Origin: Hassallia byssoidea VB512170
GTDB taxonomy: Bacteria > Cyanobacteriota > Cyanobacteriia > Cyanobacteriales > Nostocaceae
Length of the DNA: 64,000 bases
Direction: 5' to 3'
Assembly: GCF_000817785.2 (NCBI RefSeq)
Contig: NZ_JTCM02000005.1
Coordinates: 118,484 to 182,483, forward strand
In this document: positions 32,919-42,155 of the stretch, one piece after another
Layout: each line of letters opens with the position of its first letter
Position numbering within the stretch: the first letter of the stretch is position 1
The notes under the pieces: model-generated
Databases searched by the model: none
What the model was told of the DNA's origin: nothing
The model's input: the letters and a program-made list of their open reading frames with translations, nothing else
Translations under genes and position numbers: made by a program

Positions 32919-35900
32919 GTGAGCAAGTTGCAGATAGCTTATAAGTTTAAGTTGCGTCCCAATAAAGAGCAAGAATCAACAATGGACTCTTGGCAGTACA
33001 AAATTGGTTATATCCAAAACCGCTCTTTAGGCGACAGAATAGCGGCTTATAGCAATACTTTCGTTGAAGGGAATTACTGTGACTTGTACACCAAACGAGA
33101 AATTAGTGCTGAGTTTCTGTACTGTGATTTAACAACACTGACTTTAACCAGCCCATTACATTGCTCCGTAAGTAAATCAGCATCACTGGGCAATCCTTGG
33201 AAAGAGGATATTCCCTCTCGCCGCCGAGCTAAACCAGGGAAGGATGGAAAGTTGAAGCCCTTTCAGCCAAAAAGAAGTGCTTTTGAAATGCACAGCAATT
33301 GGTTGAGAGAGTTTAAGCAAGAAAATCTGGAGTATCAAGCGGTCAACGCCAATGTATTGCAACAGTCTTTAAGGCATGTTGATGCGGCTTTTAACAAGTT
33401 TTTTTCGGGTCAAGCTGGATACCCAAACTTCAAGCCACATAAGGATGTGACGTTTGAATTTCCGCCTGGAACTGTTGTAATTAATAATAATTATATTAAG
33501 TTTCCTGGGTTGGGAACAATGCGGTTTTTTAAGTCTCGTGAAATTCCTGATAGTTGGGAAGTCAGAACAGTAACTATTAGCCGTGATGCCGATGGGTGGT
33601 ATGTTGCGGTGTTGCTTAGAGATGAGACTGTCCCCGATATTCCTGTCAAACCCTTACAAGAATGCCAGACAATTCAAGGGGCTGACGTAGGTATCAAGAA
33701 GCTGGTCGCTTTAAGTGATGGGACAATGATTGGGAATCCCCAGTTTCTCAAGAAATCAGAGCGCATTCTTAGGATTAGGCAGCGTCGCGTGTCTCGTAAA
33801 AAGAAAGGCTCCAACAATCGCAAAAAGGCGGCTAACTCAGATCTTGCACCTGTTCAGTTGAATGTCAATTCCTTGACTAAGTGCCAAATCTCTCAGGCGT
33901 TCAATGTCTTGTAAAAGAAGTAACACCACGAAGTGTGGAAATATAGTTTGGAACGCGATTTCTGCGGCTTGTCCCCAATCAGGTAGATTTGTAGAGGCGA
34001 ATGCCCTTTGGGCACGCTCCGCCAACGCTGTGGATAAATAAGCCCAATGCGCTAAAACATAAGAAATAAGGGACAATACCAACCAACGATAAACACCTAA
34101 AAGTGTTCCTTGTCCCTTCGGGTTCGCAGTCGCCTACGGAGGGAAACCCTCCTGCAGCGCTGACTCACCAAAACGGTGCAAGCCGAAACGGTGTTTTGCA
34201 GTTTTAAACCAACCCTCTATTTGCCAACGTCGTTTGCCCCACCAAGAAATGGTGCTGGCTTTAAGAGCTTTGGTTGAAATGACAAATCGTTTTTTATACT
34301 TGCCATCATGACGTTTAAAATAGTACCAGGATACGTAGACAGGAAACTTCAAACCCTGAAGGCGAAGCTGTTGTCCTCGCTTGTGTAATTGAGCAACAGA
34401 GCGCCCATCAACCAACTTACGGGTACAAGCAATGCCAACAATTACGTGGTATTTTCGCTTTCGGACACCATGTATAAATTGCACACTCCCAAAGGCTGTA
34501 TCTACAAGAATCATTACCTGGAAGTGTTTGGTTAGTTTTTTAGGCAAACATTTGACCAACTTTAATCCCAATTGTGCTGGGGAAGAAGTTCCTTTACCTC
34601 TCCATACACGGAAATTCCTTCGCGTAGCGTCTCCGTAAGGAGAAGGAATTCGCCACCGACCAACAACCAAATACATCACAACCAAGTGTAAACCTCGTTT
34701 TCCGTTGTATACGCGGATTAAATTTTCAAATTCCTTAAATTTTCCAAACTTCTCGCCTCGTTGTCAGGTCAATAATCACTTGCAAAAATGGTTTGCGCCC
34801 CAATGTTCGCTCAGATAAAATCTCCGCGAGGGACACGGTTGCGAGCGGTGCGAATCACATCCGTAGTTGACCAATCGTAGACATTAAGAAATCGGCTTAA
34901 TGCGCTAGGTGACTTACTTTTACTATGTTCAGGTAGCGGATGTCCTTGCGCCTCCAAAAATAGCCCCAACATCGCTTCTAGGTTTTGTTGTTGGTATGTA
35001 GAAGGCATCAACGATAGCAGGGTGTAAACTAGCCCTTGGGCGTGGGCAAGAATTGATTCCATTGTTCTTGCTTTTCTATATGCTTTTCACGCCCTTTTTT
35101 CTCATATTTCGGGTCATGAGTGCAAATCCAGGTACTTTCCCAAGTTGGCGATCGCCCGTGTTCTTCTCTTTTCCGTAATACCATCATTAATTAAGTAATA
35201 AAAACTACTCTTTATGGCGTAAGCTCATTCCTGATAACAGTGTTAATTTCTTACACACCTATTTGGGTATTAGTGGTTTTTCCTGTGAGGTGCAAGATAT
35301 GAGCTAAGCGACTATCGCACACTCATCAAAAAATACGCAGACAACGCGAAGATTATCAGTGGAAGGCTGCCAAAAAAATAGCTGGAAACGCTGATATTAC
35401 AGCATTTGAAGACTTAAACATTAAAGCGATGAAGTTGCGCTGCAAGCCCAAAATTGACCCAGAGACGGGTAGGTACGTTAAAAATGGGCAGGCGGCAAAG
35501 GCAGGTTTGAATAAAGCGATTAGTGATGCCTCGTGGTATTCGCTACGTCAAAAAACGAAGCATCAAGCAGCAAAGTTGGGCAACCATGTTATTGAGGTTG
35601 ACCCCAAGTACACATCGCTTGAATGTCCTGAATGCCACCACACTTCAAAGGATAACCGGGACAAAGAAAAGTTTGTATGCGAGGAATGCTCATATTCCGC
35701 CGACGCAGACACCACGGGCGCTCTTAATCAGGGTCATCGTGGCAAAGAAAAGCTTGGAATCGACTCCCTACGGGTGGTCAGCCCGGAAGTAACGGCTAAG
35801 GAAACGGTTGAAAAACCGCAAGCATCATCCGAATCGAGGGATGAGCCTAGCAACCCAGCTAATTCAACAGTCAAACATCGACAATTACGACTACTGACGG

Positions 35901-36025
35901 TGAAAAGTGTCCTTGTAGAGGTGAAGTCAAAGGCTAAACCAAAACGCAAGACTCAAGTACCATCATATACGCAGTTGAACTTGTTTGATAGCTTTGATCG
36001 GGATGTCCAAGAGTCAACTAGCTAA
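32919..36025 (+). pseudogene. tnpB: IS200/IS605-type TnpB, interrupted by an IS701-like element
   Basis: TnpB is the RNA-guided nuclease ancestor of Cas12. The first part (32919-33835, GTG start) reads MSKLQIAYKFKLRPNKEQES through IQGADVGIKKLVALSDG (first RuvC aspartate) to NNRKKAA. The second part (35304-36025) resumes as KRLSHTHQKIRRQREDYQWK, then ITAFEDLNIKAMKLR (RuvC glutamate), LECPECHHTSKDNRDKEKFV then CEEC (zinc ribbon) and YSADADTTGALNQ (last aspartate). Removing the inserted element and one CTAA copy joins the frame. A hairpin CCGTG..CACGG at 36038-36070 resembles an IS605 right end. A clean excision would restore the frame, but as it stands the gene is off. Confidence 0.85.
33836..35303 (-). 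mobile_element. IS701-like insertion sequence (1468 bp), transposase decayed
   Basis: Terminal inverted repeats CTCAGATCTTGCACCT (33836) and its near-copy CTCATATCTTGCACCT (complement, ending 35303) are flanked by CTAA on both sides (33832-33835; 35304-35307). A 4-bp target matching YTAR fits IS701. On the minus strand the transposase is in pieces: MESILAHAQGLVYTLLSLMP (from 35062), then FQVMILVDTAFGSVQF and WWGKRRWQIEGWFKTAKHRF (34685-34134), then a C-terminal part (34082-33837). Frames are broken near dispersed repeats (34120-34160, 34617-34650, 34825-34845). Confidence 0.75.
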
Positions 36026-36150
36026 GACTCTTGGAATCCGTGTCCATACCTCGACTCTTGTTGGTCACGGTAGTTCAAGTATGCACAAATAGTTAGACCA
36101 CGACCAATAGCTAATGCTCATTATAAAGAAACGTTCATAAGTTTTTTACA

Positions 36151-36450
36151 ATGAGTTATCATCTAAACACAACTGGCACTTCTCGCAATCCAATCGGTAG
36201 TATTTGCCCCCTAGATACAGTAATTCAAGTAGGATTTGGAACAGCCAAAATCATTAAAAACGGGAAAACTTACTACGATGGTGAGATTGAAGTTTGTGAA
36301 CCAAAAACACTTGCCGAGTTTGAGAAAATTGCCCAGAAAGAACCAGGAAATTGGAAACTAGTAATGGAAGCACCCTTATGGGATGCAACTTGGGAAAGGC
36401 ACTCTGACAACAAGTGGGTTTGTATTAAAGCAGGACAAGGATTCTCATGA
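36151..36450 (+). CDS. Hypothetical protein
   Basis: 99 residues, probably a small globular beta-rich protein: VIQVGFGTAKIIKNGKTYYD then GEIEVCEPKTLAEFEKIAQK and GNWKLVMEAPLWDATWERHS. No family recognised. Its stop overlaps the next tiny gene (ATGA). Confidence 0.55.
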   Translation: MSYHLNTTGTSRNPIGSICPLDTVIQVGFGTAKIIKNGKTYYDGEIEVCEPKTLAEFEKIAQKEPGNWKLVMEAPLWDATWERHSDNKWVCIKAGQGFS

Positions 36451-36521
36451 TGGGAAATAATAAAGCAGTCACATTGGATGAAATTAAAGCTTTGATTCGC
36501 TCCTCAAGACGTAGTTGTTAG
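36447..36521 (+). CDS. Tiny hypothetical protein (24 residues)
   Basis: MMGNNKAVTLDEIKALIRSS RRSC, overlapping the previous stop by ATGA and ending 8 bp before the next gene. Coupling supports it, but length makes it uncertain. Confidence 0.3.
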   Translation: MMGNNKAVTLDEIKALIRSSRRSC

Positions 36522-36529
36522 GTAAAGTT

Positions 36530-36784
36530 ATGCTGACTTGTAGTTGCTGTAAATTCTTCTCTAATGATTTTGCTTTTTACTGTGCTGTTAATCCTAGTTA
36601 CTGTACGCCTTGTAGTACACCATGTAAAGACTTTGAGTCGCTTTGTACTACAGCTAGTTATGAATCACAATACCACTACAAAGAAAGAAATAATGTTTCT
36701 ACCACTTGTCCCAACGGTGAACCATTGTTAGAAGAACAAGATTTTGACAGAGTAGGGGAGTATATGCTTTCCTTCTTAGGCTAA
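36530..36784 (+). CDS. Small Cys-rich protein
   Basis: 84 residues; the first 35 carry eight cysteines (CSCCKFFSNDFAFYCAVNPS then YCTPCSTPCKD), likely a zinc or Fe-S site. The rest is acidic. The ATG at 36530 follows GTTAGGTAAAG; an in-frame TTG at 36515 is less likely. No family recognised. Confidence 0.5.
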   Translation: MLTCSCCKFFSNDFAFYCAVNPSYCTPCSTPCKDFESLCTTASYESQYHYKERNNVSTTCPNGEPLLEEQDFDRVGEYMLSFLG

Positions 36785-36874
36785 CTAATGTTTCCACGCA
36801 TCTACCTCGCCTCCGGGGTAGCTTTCTTTATTGATGAAAGCAACAAAGCTGATTTTTGCGTATAGTTAACAGGT

Positions 36875-37046
36875 ATGAGCAAACAGAAAACTGCAAAAGC
36901 CTACCACCCGTTCACGCCCAAGCAAAAAGCAACCATTCCTCAAATACTCAACTATTTCAACGGTTTGTTTATATCAGATTATATGCACGATACTTTATTT
37001 TTTTTTCGATGACAAAGGAAAACTTATCGAATATATTATAAAGTAA
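36875..37046 (+). pseudogene. Small gene with a T9 frameshift
   Basis: From the ATG at 36875: MSKQKTAKAYHPFTPKQKAT then IPQILNYFNGLFISDYMHDT, ending at a TGA (37010-37012) just after a run of nine T. With eight T the frame would continue LFFFDDKGKLIEYIIK to a stop at 37046, which looks like a natural end. Either a homopolymer mutation, a phase-variation site or a sequencing slip. Confidence 0.45.
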
Positions 37047-37063
37047 TATCAATAACATAAAAT

Positions 37064-37369
37064 ATGGAAAAGTTTACCAGAGAAGAATTAAGTATAATTG
37101 GTCTAAGTTTGAAAAATAATGAAACTTTTCCTTCATTGAACTCTCTAATTAGGGAAATAGTTTGTGGCGTAGGGTTCAACACTATTGAACTACAAAATAT
37201 AGATACAGACACTTTAGCAGATAGTCTAGAAACAAAGCTAAATCAACTTCAAGAAGAAAATCCCGCAATGTTCCAAAGATTTTACTTGGCAATGCAAAAG
37301 TTATGGGAAAGCAAGGAAAATATTACCAATTATGAATTGAAACTAAAAGAAGTAGGATTGTTATCTTGA
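37064..37369 (+). CDS. Hypothetical helical protein
   Basis: 101 residues, mostly helical: REELSIIGLSLKNNETFPSL, DSLETKLNQLQEENPAMFQR and LAMQKLWESKENITNYELKL. No family recognised. Same strand, 18 bp after the poly-T gene. Confidence 0.5.
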   Translation: MEKFTREELSIIGLSLKNNETFPSLNSLIREIVCGVGFNTIELQNIDTDTLADSLETKLNQLQEENPAMFQRFYLAMQKLWESKENITNYELKLKEVGLLS

Positions 37370-37401
37370 AACTCCGCTACCAAAAAGATACCGCACTACA
37401 G

Positions 37402-37471
37402 GCGATCGCTCTTGCACACAGCCGAAGAGCCTTTCCTTACGGAAGGCTACCTTTGGCTTAAGAGCGATCGC
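37402..37471. repeat. HIP1-ended inverted repeat
   Basis: GCGATCGCTCTT and AAGAGCGATCGC flank about 46 bp containing a second inverted repeat (CCTTTCCTTACGGAAGG). Confidence 0.7.
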
Positions 37472-37551
37472 ACAGAAGATTGCAGTTTTCTTCCGCTCCA
37501 GCAAAATATTGAATCATGTTTCAAATCCAAAGATAAAAAATAAAAACTCTA

Positions 37552-38127
37552 CTACTTCCTCGCTGCTAAGTAACCTTGGCGGTAGTTACCTTTCTTTAGA
37601 TTCAAAGCTTGACGGTACGACCACTGTTTGATAGTATCTAACTTCGGGATATCTTTGAATTTTGAGGAATAAGTTTTATTCCCGGTTAATTGAGCTATCA
37701 CGTTGGCGATGAAACGACAGCATCGCTCCGGCTGACTGGAAACCTGTTCTTCCGCTAATCGAACAACAACCCAATTAGCTTCTTTGAAGCACTTGTTGCG
37801 GTAATCGTCGTCCCCAATAAAATGGGTGGGTTTACCAGTTGCAAACGAGATAGGTTCATCAACTTCAATGTCCAGATGCAATCCCAAAGATGGCTCAACT
37901 ACCAGGAAATCAGCCGTATATGCAAGTTCGTGTCCTGGTGGTAGCATCAGCTGCTGCGGGAAAACTATCTGTCCAAAGTAATGAGCTAGGACATTACCAA
38001 ACAACCCCTCACTCGCGCCGATAGGAGCATTACCAGTACCGGATGGGTACACTAAAGGTGCAAACTCAGAACGAGTAGTTACTAGTTCAGGAATTATCAA
38101 GATAGGGAATATAGGAGTTACCGCCAT
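37552..38127 (-). CDS. Putative PD-(D/E)xK nuclease-like protein
   Basis: 191 residues. The centre reads HELAYTADFLVVEPSLGLHL then DIEVDEPISF and DDDYRNKCFKEANWVVVRLA. The D...E-x-D pattern in strands followed by a basic helix resembles Vsr/DUF559-type nuclease folds. It is encoded opposite to its neighbours and shares a divergent promoter region with the AAA gene. Function inferred only from the fold-like motif. Confidence 0.5.
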   Translation of the reverse strand: MAVTPIFPILIIPELVTTRSEFAPLVYPSGTGNAPIGASEGLFGNVLAHYFGQIVFPQQLMLPPGHELAYTADFLVVEPSLGLHLDIEVDEPISFATGKPTHFIGDDDYRNKCFKEANWVVVRLAEEQVSSQPERCCRFIANVIAQLTGNKTYSSKFKDIPKLDTIKQWSYRQALNLKKGNYRQGYLAARK

Positions 38128-38392
38128 TTGCTACTTCCAAAATAAAAAACTTTACATCTAAAGGAAAAAACTTTATTAAAGCTTGATACACTTTACTTCT
38201 TAGTCACATCATCTTGCCATCTCAACATTATTCAAGACAACTAACTAGATTTAGATTTTTGTTACTAACTACTGCTTATCTCCCTCAACATTTTTCTGAT
38301 TTTTATGAAGTTAAAAATCAGAATTGAGTTCGATGCATTTTCAGTGTCATTTATATAAGATGCACGGATAGTCACGTTATGCAAACCCGTTA

Positions 38393-40030
38393 ATGCAATC
38401 AAGCTTCAATTACCTTGAAGAACTCCTTGGAGACAACTACCCACTAATCGCCTGTGAATCCCCTCTCCAAGAACGCTACCGCCTCCTCACCCGGCTCGCT
38501 GCTTACTGCCAGCAAGCAGGTAAAAAAGCTTACATATGGAATCTAAATGAGGACAGTATTAAAGAATTAACCGTCAACACGAAAGAAAATCTCGTTTTGC
38601 GGGAGTTCGACGACTACAAACCTACCGTCAAACAAAATAAAGAAGACTATTTTAAAGTACTCAATTTCTGGAAGGATTATTCTGGTAAAGGGATATTAAT
38701 CGTTGAGAATATCTACCCTTGGATAAAAGAAAATAATCATCAAGAAACCGATTTTTTTATTGTATCGGAGTGGATTAAGTCGTCGCTAATTAACCTCAAG
38801 CTTTATAACGAAGATAGCGGTAAAACTACTATAATGCTGGGACCAAACGCCGAGATAGCAAGCGAAATAGCAGCAGAAATCCCATTGTGGATACAGGAAT
38901 TACCTGATGTAGGAGAAATTACTCAAGCTTTAAAAGACAGCAAGATACTAAACCTAAATTGTACAGCGCAAGATTGGTTACAGGTTGCCAAATCTGGAAT
39001 GGGACTCTATATATCAGATATTATTTCCTGCCTTAAAAAAATCAAAAAAAGCTGTTCGGTTTCAAATTCAGAAGAAGTAGGCAAATTACTCCTCCAGCAA
39101 AAAGTTCAACTACTTAATCGCCTGTACAACATTGAGTTCTTACCACCGCCAAAAGTCCAGTTAGGAGGCTTAGAACTCATGCAGGAATCATTCAAGAAGT
39201 TCAAGCGCCTCCTCTCCCCGCGTGCCAAACAATACAATTTACGCGTACCCAAGGGTATCATGCTTGTAGGACCACCAGGGACGGGAAAATCACACTCGGC
39301 TAAAGCCTGTTCCCAAAATATGGGCATTCCCCTGATCATGGTCGATTGGGGTAACTTCAGAAGCTTTGGCAACCAAGCAGAAATTAAACTAAAACGCCTC
39401 TTACACTTAGTTGATAGATTAAATCAAATTATACTTTATTTTGACGACTTTGATAAGGGTTTTGCCGGAGACGATGACTTAGCAAGACGCCTTGCAGGTC
39501 AGCTTTTAACTTGGATGCAGGAGCGCACGAGCGATGCGATCGTCATTGCCAGCGTCAACCGCATGGAATGGTTGCCCCCAGAACTTACCCGCGCCGGACG
39601 TTTCGACTACCTATACAAAGTTGATTTGCCAAACAACGGCGAACGCCATACCATCTTTAAGCTTCATGCTGCTCGGTTCGACAAGCGCTTCCACAACGAC
39701 GGCGACCCTTGGGATGAAGAACAATGGCGGCGTATCCTCAAAGCCACCAACCGCTGTGTGGGAGCAGAAATCCAAACAATTGTCGAGCGTGCCGCAGCCA
39801 CCATTTTTTGCGATACAGTAGCCGAAGACACCTATGCCAATAAAGATATCCCACCCTTAGAACTTACTATTGAAGCAATACTGGAAGAACGTCGGCAGAT
39901 TAACCCACTTGCCATTAGAGAAGCTGATAGAGTCGAATCTATGCGTAACAAAGCAGACCAGCAAGCCTTACCATCTAGCCCCTTTGATGAAAGCAAGTTT
40001 GCTGTTGGAAACATCGATATTTTCAGTTAG
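38393..40030 (+). CDS. Ycf46-type AAA+ ATPase
   Basis: 545 residues. A poorly conserved N-terminal half is followed by an AAA+ domain: GIMLVGPPGTGKSHSAKACS (Walker A, about 293), IILYFDDFDKGFAGDDD (Walker B, about 346), VIASVNRMEWLPPELTRAGR then FDYLYKVDLP (sensor 1 and arginine finger, about 399). Ycf46 proteins occur in cyanobacteria and plastids, with no firm role. Standing at the head of the T4SS gene set it may be an element-specific chaperone. Confidence 0.8.
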   Translation: MQSSFNYLEELLGDNYPLIACESPLQERYRLLTRLAAYCQQAGKKAYIWNLNEDSIKELTVNTKENLVLREFDDYKPTVKQNKEDYFKVLNFWKDYSGKGILIVENIYPWIKENNHQETDFFIVSEWIKSSLINLKLYNEDSGKTTIMLGPNAEIASEIAAEIPLWIQELPDVGEITQALKDSKILNLNCTAQDWLQVAKSGMGLYISDIISCLKKIKKSCSVSNSEEVGKLLLQQKVQLLNRLYNIEFLPPPKVQLGGLELMQESFKKFKRLLSPRAKQYNLRVPKGIMLVGPPGTGKSHSAKACSQNMGIPLIMVDWGNFRSFGNQAEIKLKRLLHLVDRLNQIILYFDDFDKGFAGDDDLARRLAGQLLTWMQERTSDAIVIASVNRMEWLPPELTRAGRFDYLYKVDLPNNGERHTIFKLHAARFDKRFHNDGDPWDEEQWRRILKATNRCVGAEIQTIVERAAATIFCDTVAEDTYANKDIPPLELTIEAILEERRQINPLAIREADRVESMRNKADQQALPSSPFDESKFAVGNIDIFS

Positions 40031-40183
40031 TGTTCACCACCAAAAGAGTTCTACTGGCTTGTAAAGTTCTTTACTAACTCTACTGCCTCACGTTGACCAA
40101 ACGCTATCCATTAGAACAACTCTAAAACACCTTAATTCCTCAACTTATTTACCTGTAATTGTAACAATTTTTAATTTTAAATC

Positions 40184-40711
40184 ATGCAAACAACAAATCA
40201 TCAGACTGGCAAACAAGCAGTCTTTAAAAACAATATTCCAATATTTCTCAAAACACTCAATTTTATTGGTCCTGTAGCTGGCATAGCCCTTGCAGCTTTA
40301 CCTTTAGCGCTGCACTTTTGGTCTTGCCAACCACAAAAACTCCCCATTAGCGCAATCTTCAAAGCCAAAAACCAAACAATTCAATTAGAAGTAGCTCGTC
40401 GTGAGAAGGAACTTGCATATGGACTAAAATTTCGCTCCCATATACCGCAAAATCACGGAATGTTGTTTGTAATTAATAAACCAGAAGAAGTAAAATTATG
40501 GATGAAAGATACCTACGTACCTTTAGATATGATATTTCTAAAAGATGGAGTAGTTAAAAACATTGTCACCAACGCTCCTCCCTGTCATAAAGAATGTCAA
40601 AAGTATAGTTCAATACATCCAATTAACCAGGTAATCGAGTTACCAGCAGGTAGTATCAAAACGCTCGATCTACAAGTAGGTAAAAAAATTGACTTGACCT
40701 TTGTTAAGTGA
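40184..40711 (+). CDS. DUF192 protein, upstream copy
   Basis: 175 residues. One membrane helix (FIGPVAGIALAALPLALHFW) precedes a DUF192 domain: IQLEVARREKELAYGLKFRS, HGMLFVINKPEEVKLWMKDT then YVPLDMIFLKDGVVKNIV and NQVIELPAGSIKTLDLQVGK. A paralogue lies at 57906-58457 and the pair brackets the T4SS genes. DUF192 function is unknown. Confidence 0.8.
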   Translation: MQTTNHQTGKQAVFKNNIPIFLKTLNFIGPVAGIALAALPLALHFWSCQPQKLPISAIFKAKNQTIQLEVARREKELAYGLKFRSHIPQNHGMLFVINKPEEVKLWMKDTYVPLDMIFLKDGVVKNIVTNAPPCHKECQKYSSIHPINQVIELPAGSIKTLDLQVGKKIDLTFVK

Positions 40712-40788
40712 ATCAAGAGCAGTACTACTTAGTGCAAGGTAAAAATTACTGCATTTTACTCACCTTCAAATATAAAAGCGTAAATATA

Positions 40789-40815
40789 ACCCCCGGTAGG
40801 AATTCTACCGGGGGT
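40789..40815. terminator. Perfect 11-bp hairpin
   Basis: ACCCCCGGTAG pairs with CTACCGGGGGT around GAATT. GC-rich, without a T-run; probably ends the DUF192 transcript before the virB-like operon. Confidence 0.5.
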
Positions 40816-41037
40816 AAACATTTAAAAAAAGTGTATTGCTTTAGTTTTTATTGATTATATATCAACATTTTTCTGATAAGTATTGAGATTTTTTATAACC
40901 TAAAAATTACTAAAAATCAGAAATTGATTAGATGTATACACGAGTATCAAACACATAGAATAAACACACAAGCTTCAAAGCTTTAGAAAATAGTTCTTTC
41001 AGCAGAAGAAGCACTCTTTTTTTAGAAGCACTTACCT

Positions 41038-41712
41038 ATGAAAATGCACTACGAACCAGATTTTGAACGCGATAGCGTTCGCGATAGCGTCCGCTCTGCG
41101 GAAGCGCTGCTGCCAAAGGCAGATCGCGTACCTAGCTATGAAGAAGAATATGGTTATTCTGTTCCCGTTCGCCGCAAGAGAACTTGGAAAGAAAGTGGTA
41201 CAATTGCCGGATTAATGGTAGTTGGCACTGGCTTGATGATTGTCGATATTTCCATCAACAATATGTTAATGGCATCACTGGCTTTTGGAACTGCAATCAT
41301 TGCACTGCTACCGAAAGAAGCAAACAGCCTGCTTACCAATTTCGAGCGTATGCAGCGCAAATACGGCGTGAATATCTACACCGTTTTATTTTGCTTGGTG
41401 GGTACAATCTTCATGTTAGATTTTGCAACTGCTCCCGCCAATGCCCAGTTTATGAATAACGCAGAAACGTTTTTCAAAAACGCTTCCTACTTTCCGAACA
41501 TTGACACCCAAGTTATCGGTTTTATCTTTGCTGTATTACGAGGTTTGTTCCTCATTTACTTGGGAATCGGTTTAGTAAGGGTTGTGCAAGCAGCAAGAAA
41601 CGATGAAGATTGGCAAACCATAGCTAGAACACCAATTATTGTGGCTATAACTGTTGTAGTTGGTGACATTCTTGCTGGATTAGTAGTCGGCACTGGCGGT
41701 GCTGGCGGTTAA
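41038..41712 (+). CDS. VirB2-like pilin subunit with long N-terminal extension
   Basis: 224 residues. The C-terminal third is pilin-like: LDFATAPANAQF (signal-peptidase-like site ANA-Q) followed by two helices (VIGFIFAVLRGLFLIYLGIG; PIIVAITVVVGDILAGLVVG) around a polar loop RVVQAARNDEDWQ. About 140 residues precede it, with two more hydrophobic segments, which is much longer than a normal VirB2. Residues 11-30 come from a HIP1-type repeat (41068-41128). VirB2 forms the conjugative pilus. First gene of the set. Confidence 0.6.
   Translation: MKMHYEPDFERDSVRDSVRSAEALLPKADRVPSYEEEYGYSVPVRRKRTWKESGTIAGLMVVGTGLMIVDISINNMLMASLAFGTAIIALLPKEANSLLTNFERMQRKYGVNIYTVLFCLVGTIFMLDFATAPANAQFMNNAETFFKNASYFPNIDTQVIGFIFAVLRGLFLIYLGIGLVRVVQAARNDEDWQTIARTPIIVAITVVVGDILAGLVVGTGGAGG
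41068..41128. repeat. HIP1-type repeat inside the VirB2-like gene
   Basis: Contains GCGATAGCGTTCGCGATAGC, GAAGCGCTGCTGCC and a terminal GATCGCG, encoding ERDSVRDSVRSAEALL in frame. Confidence 0.65.
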
Positions 41713-41742
41713 GCAAAACAACGAAACGTCTATTTGAAATTG

Positions 41743-41770
41743 ATAGGAGCGATCGCTTGATCGCTCCTAT
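41743..41770. repeat. Perfect HIP1-based hairpin between virB2-like and virB3-like genes
   Basis: ATAGGAGCGATC pairs with GATCGCTCCTAT around GCTT. It lies just before the next start, where it could tune pilin versus channel expression. Confidence 0.6.
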
Positions 41771-41783
41771 AAAAAAAACAAAA

Positions 41784-42149
41784 ATGGACAAGCCACGATA
41801 CGAATTCCGTACTGTCAACCGCATCCTTGGAGAACAGCCGCGCCTCGGACCGTTTCCTGCCGATCAAATTGTCCCTTGGTCCGCCATTGCCTTAATCATG
41901 TACATGGTAGTCAAGGGCTTTATGCAACAATCTTGGTTTGCTACAGGAATAGCGATCGCCTGGGGATGGGCAACCTGGTGGACTGTAAGTTCCAATAAAG
42001 CCTTCTTCGGTAAATTTGTTGGTACTCCTAGACTATCTCGCGGTTATAAACCCTTTGAGTCTCTAGTTAACCCGCCACGGTCTGAACCCAAGAAAAAGCG
42101 TAAACCCAAAAAACGCACCCTAATCAATTCCAGTAATTATCGCAGATAG
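41784..42149 (+). CDS. Small inner-membrane T4SS protein (VirB3-like position)
   Basis: 121 residues from the ATG at 41784; a TTG at 41757 lies inside the upstream hairpin and is less likely. Two hydrophobic segments (VPWSAIALIMYMVVKGFM; FATGIAIAWGWATWWTV) are followed by a basic tail (PKKKRKPKKRT). Size and place, between the pilin and the VirB4 ATPase, match VirB3, but sequence similarity is not obvious. Confidence 0.55.
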   Translation: MDKPRYEFRTVNRILGEQPRLGPFPADQIVPWSAIALIMYMVVKGFMQQSWFATGIAIAWGWATWWTVSSNKAFFGKFVGTPRLSRGYKPFESLVNPPRSEPKKKRKPKKRTLINSSNYRR

Positions 42150-42155
42150 ACTGCT

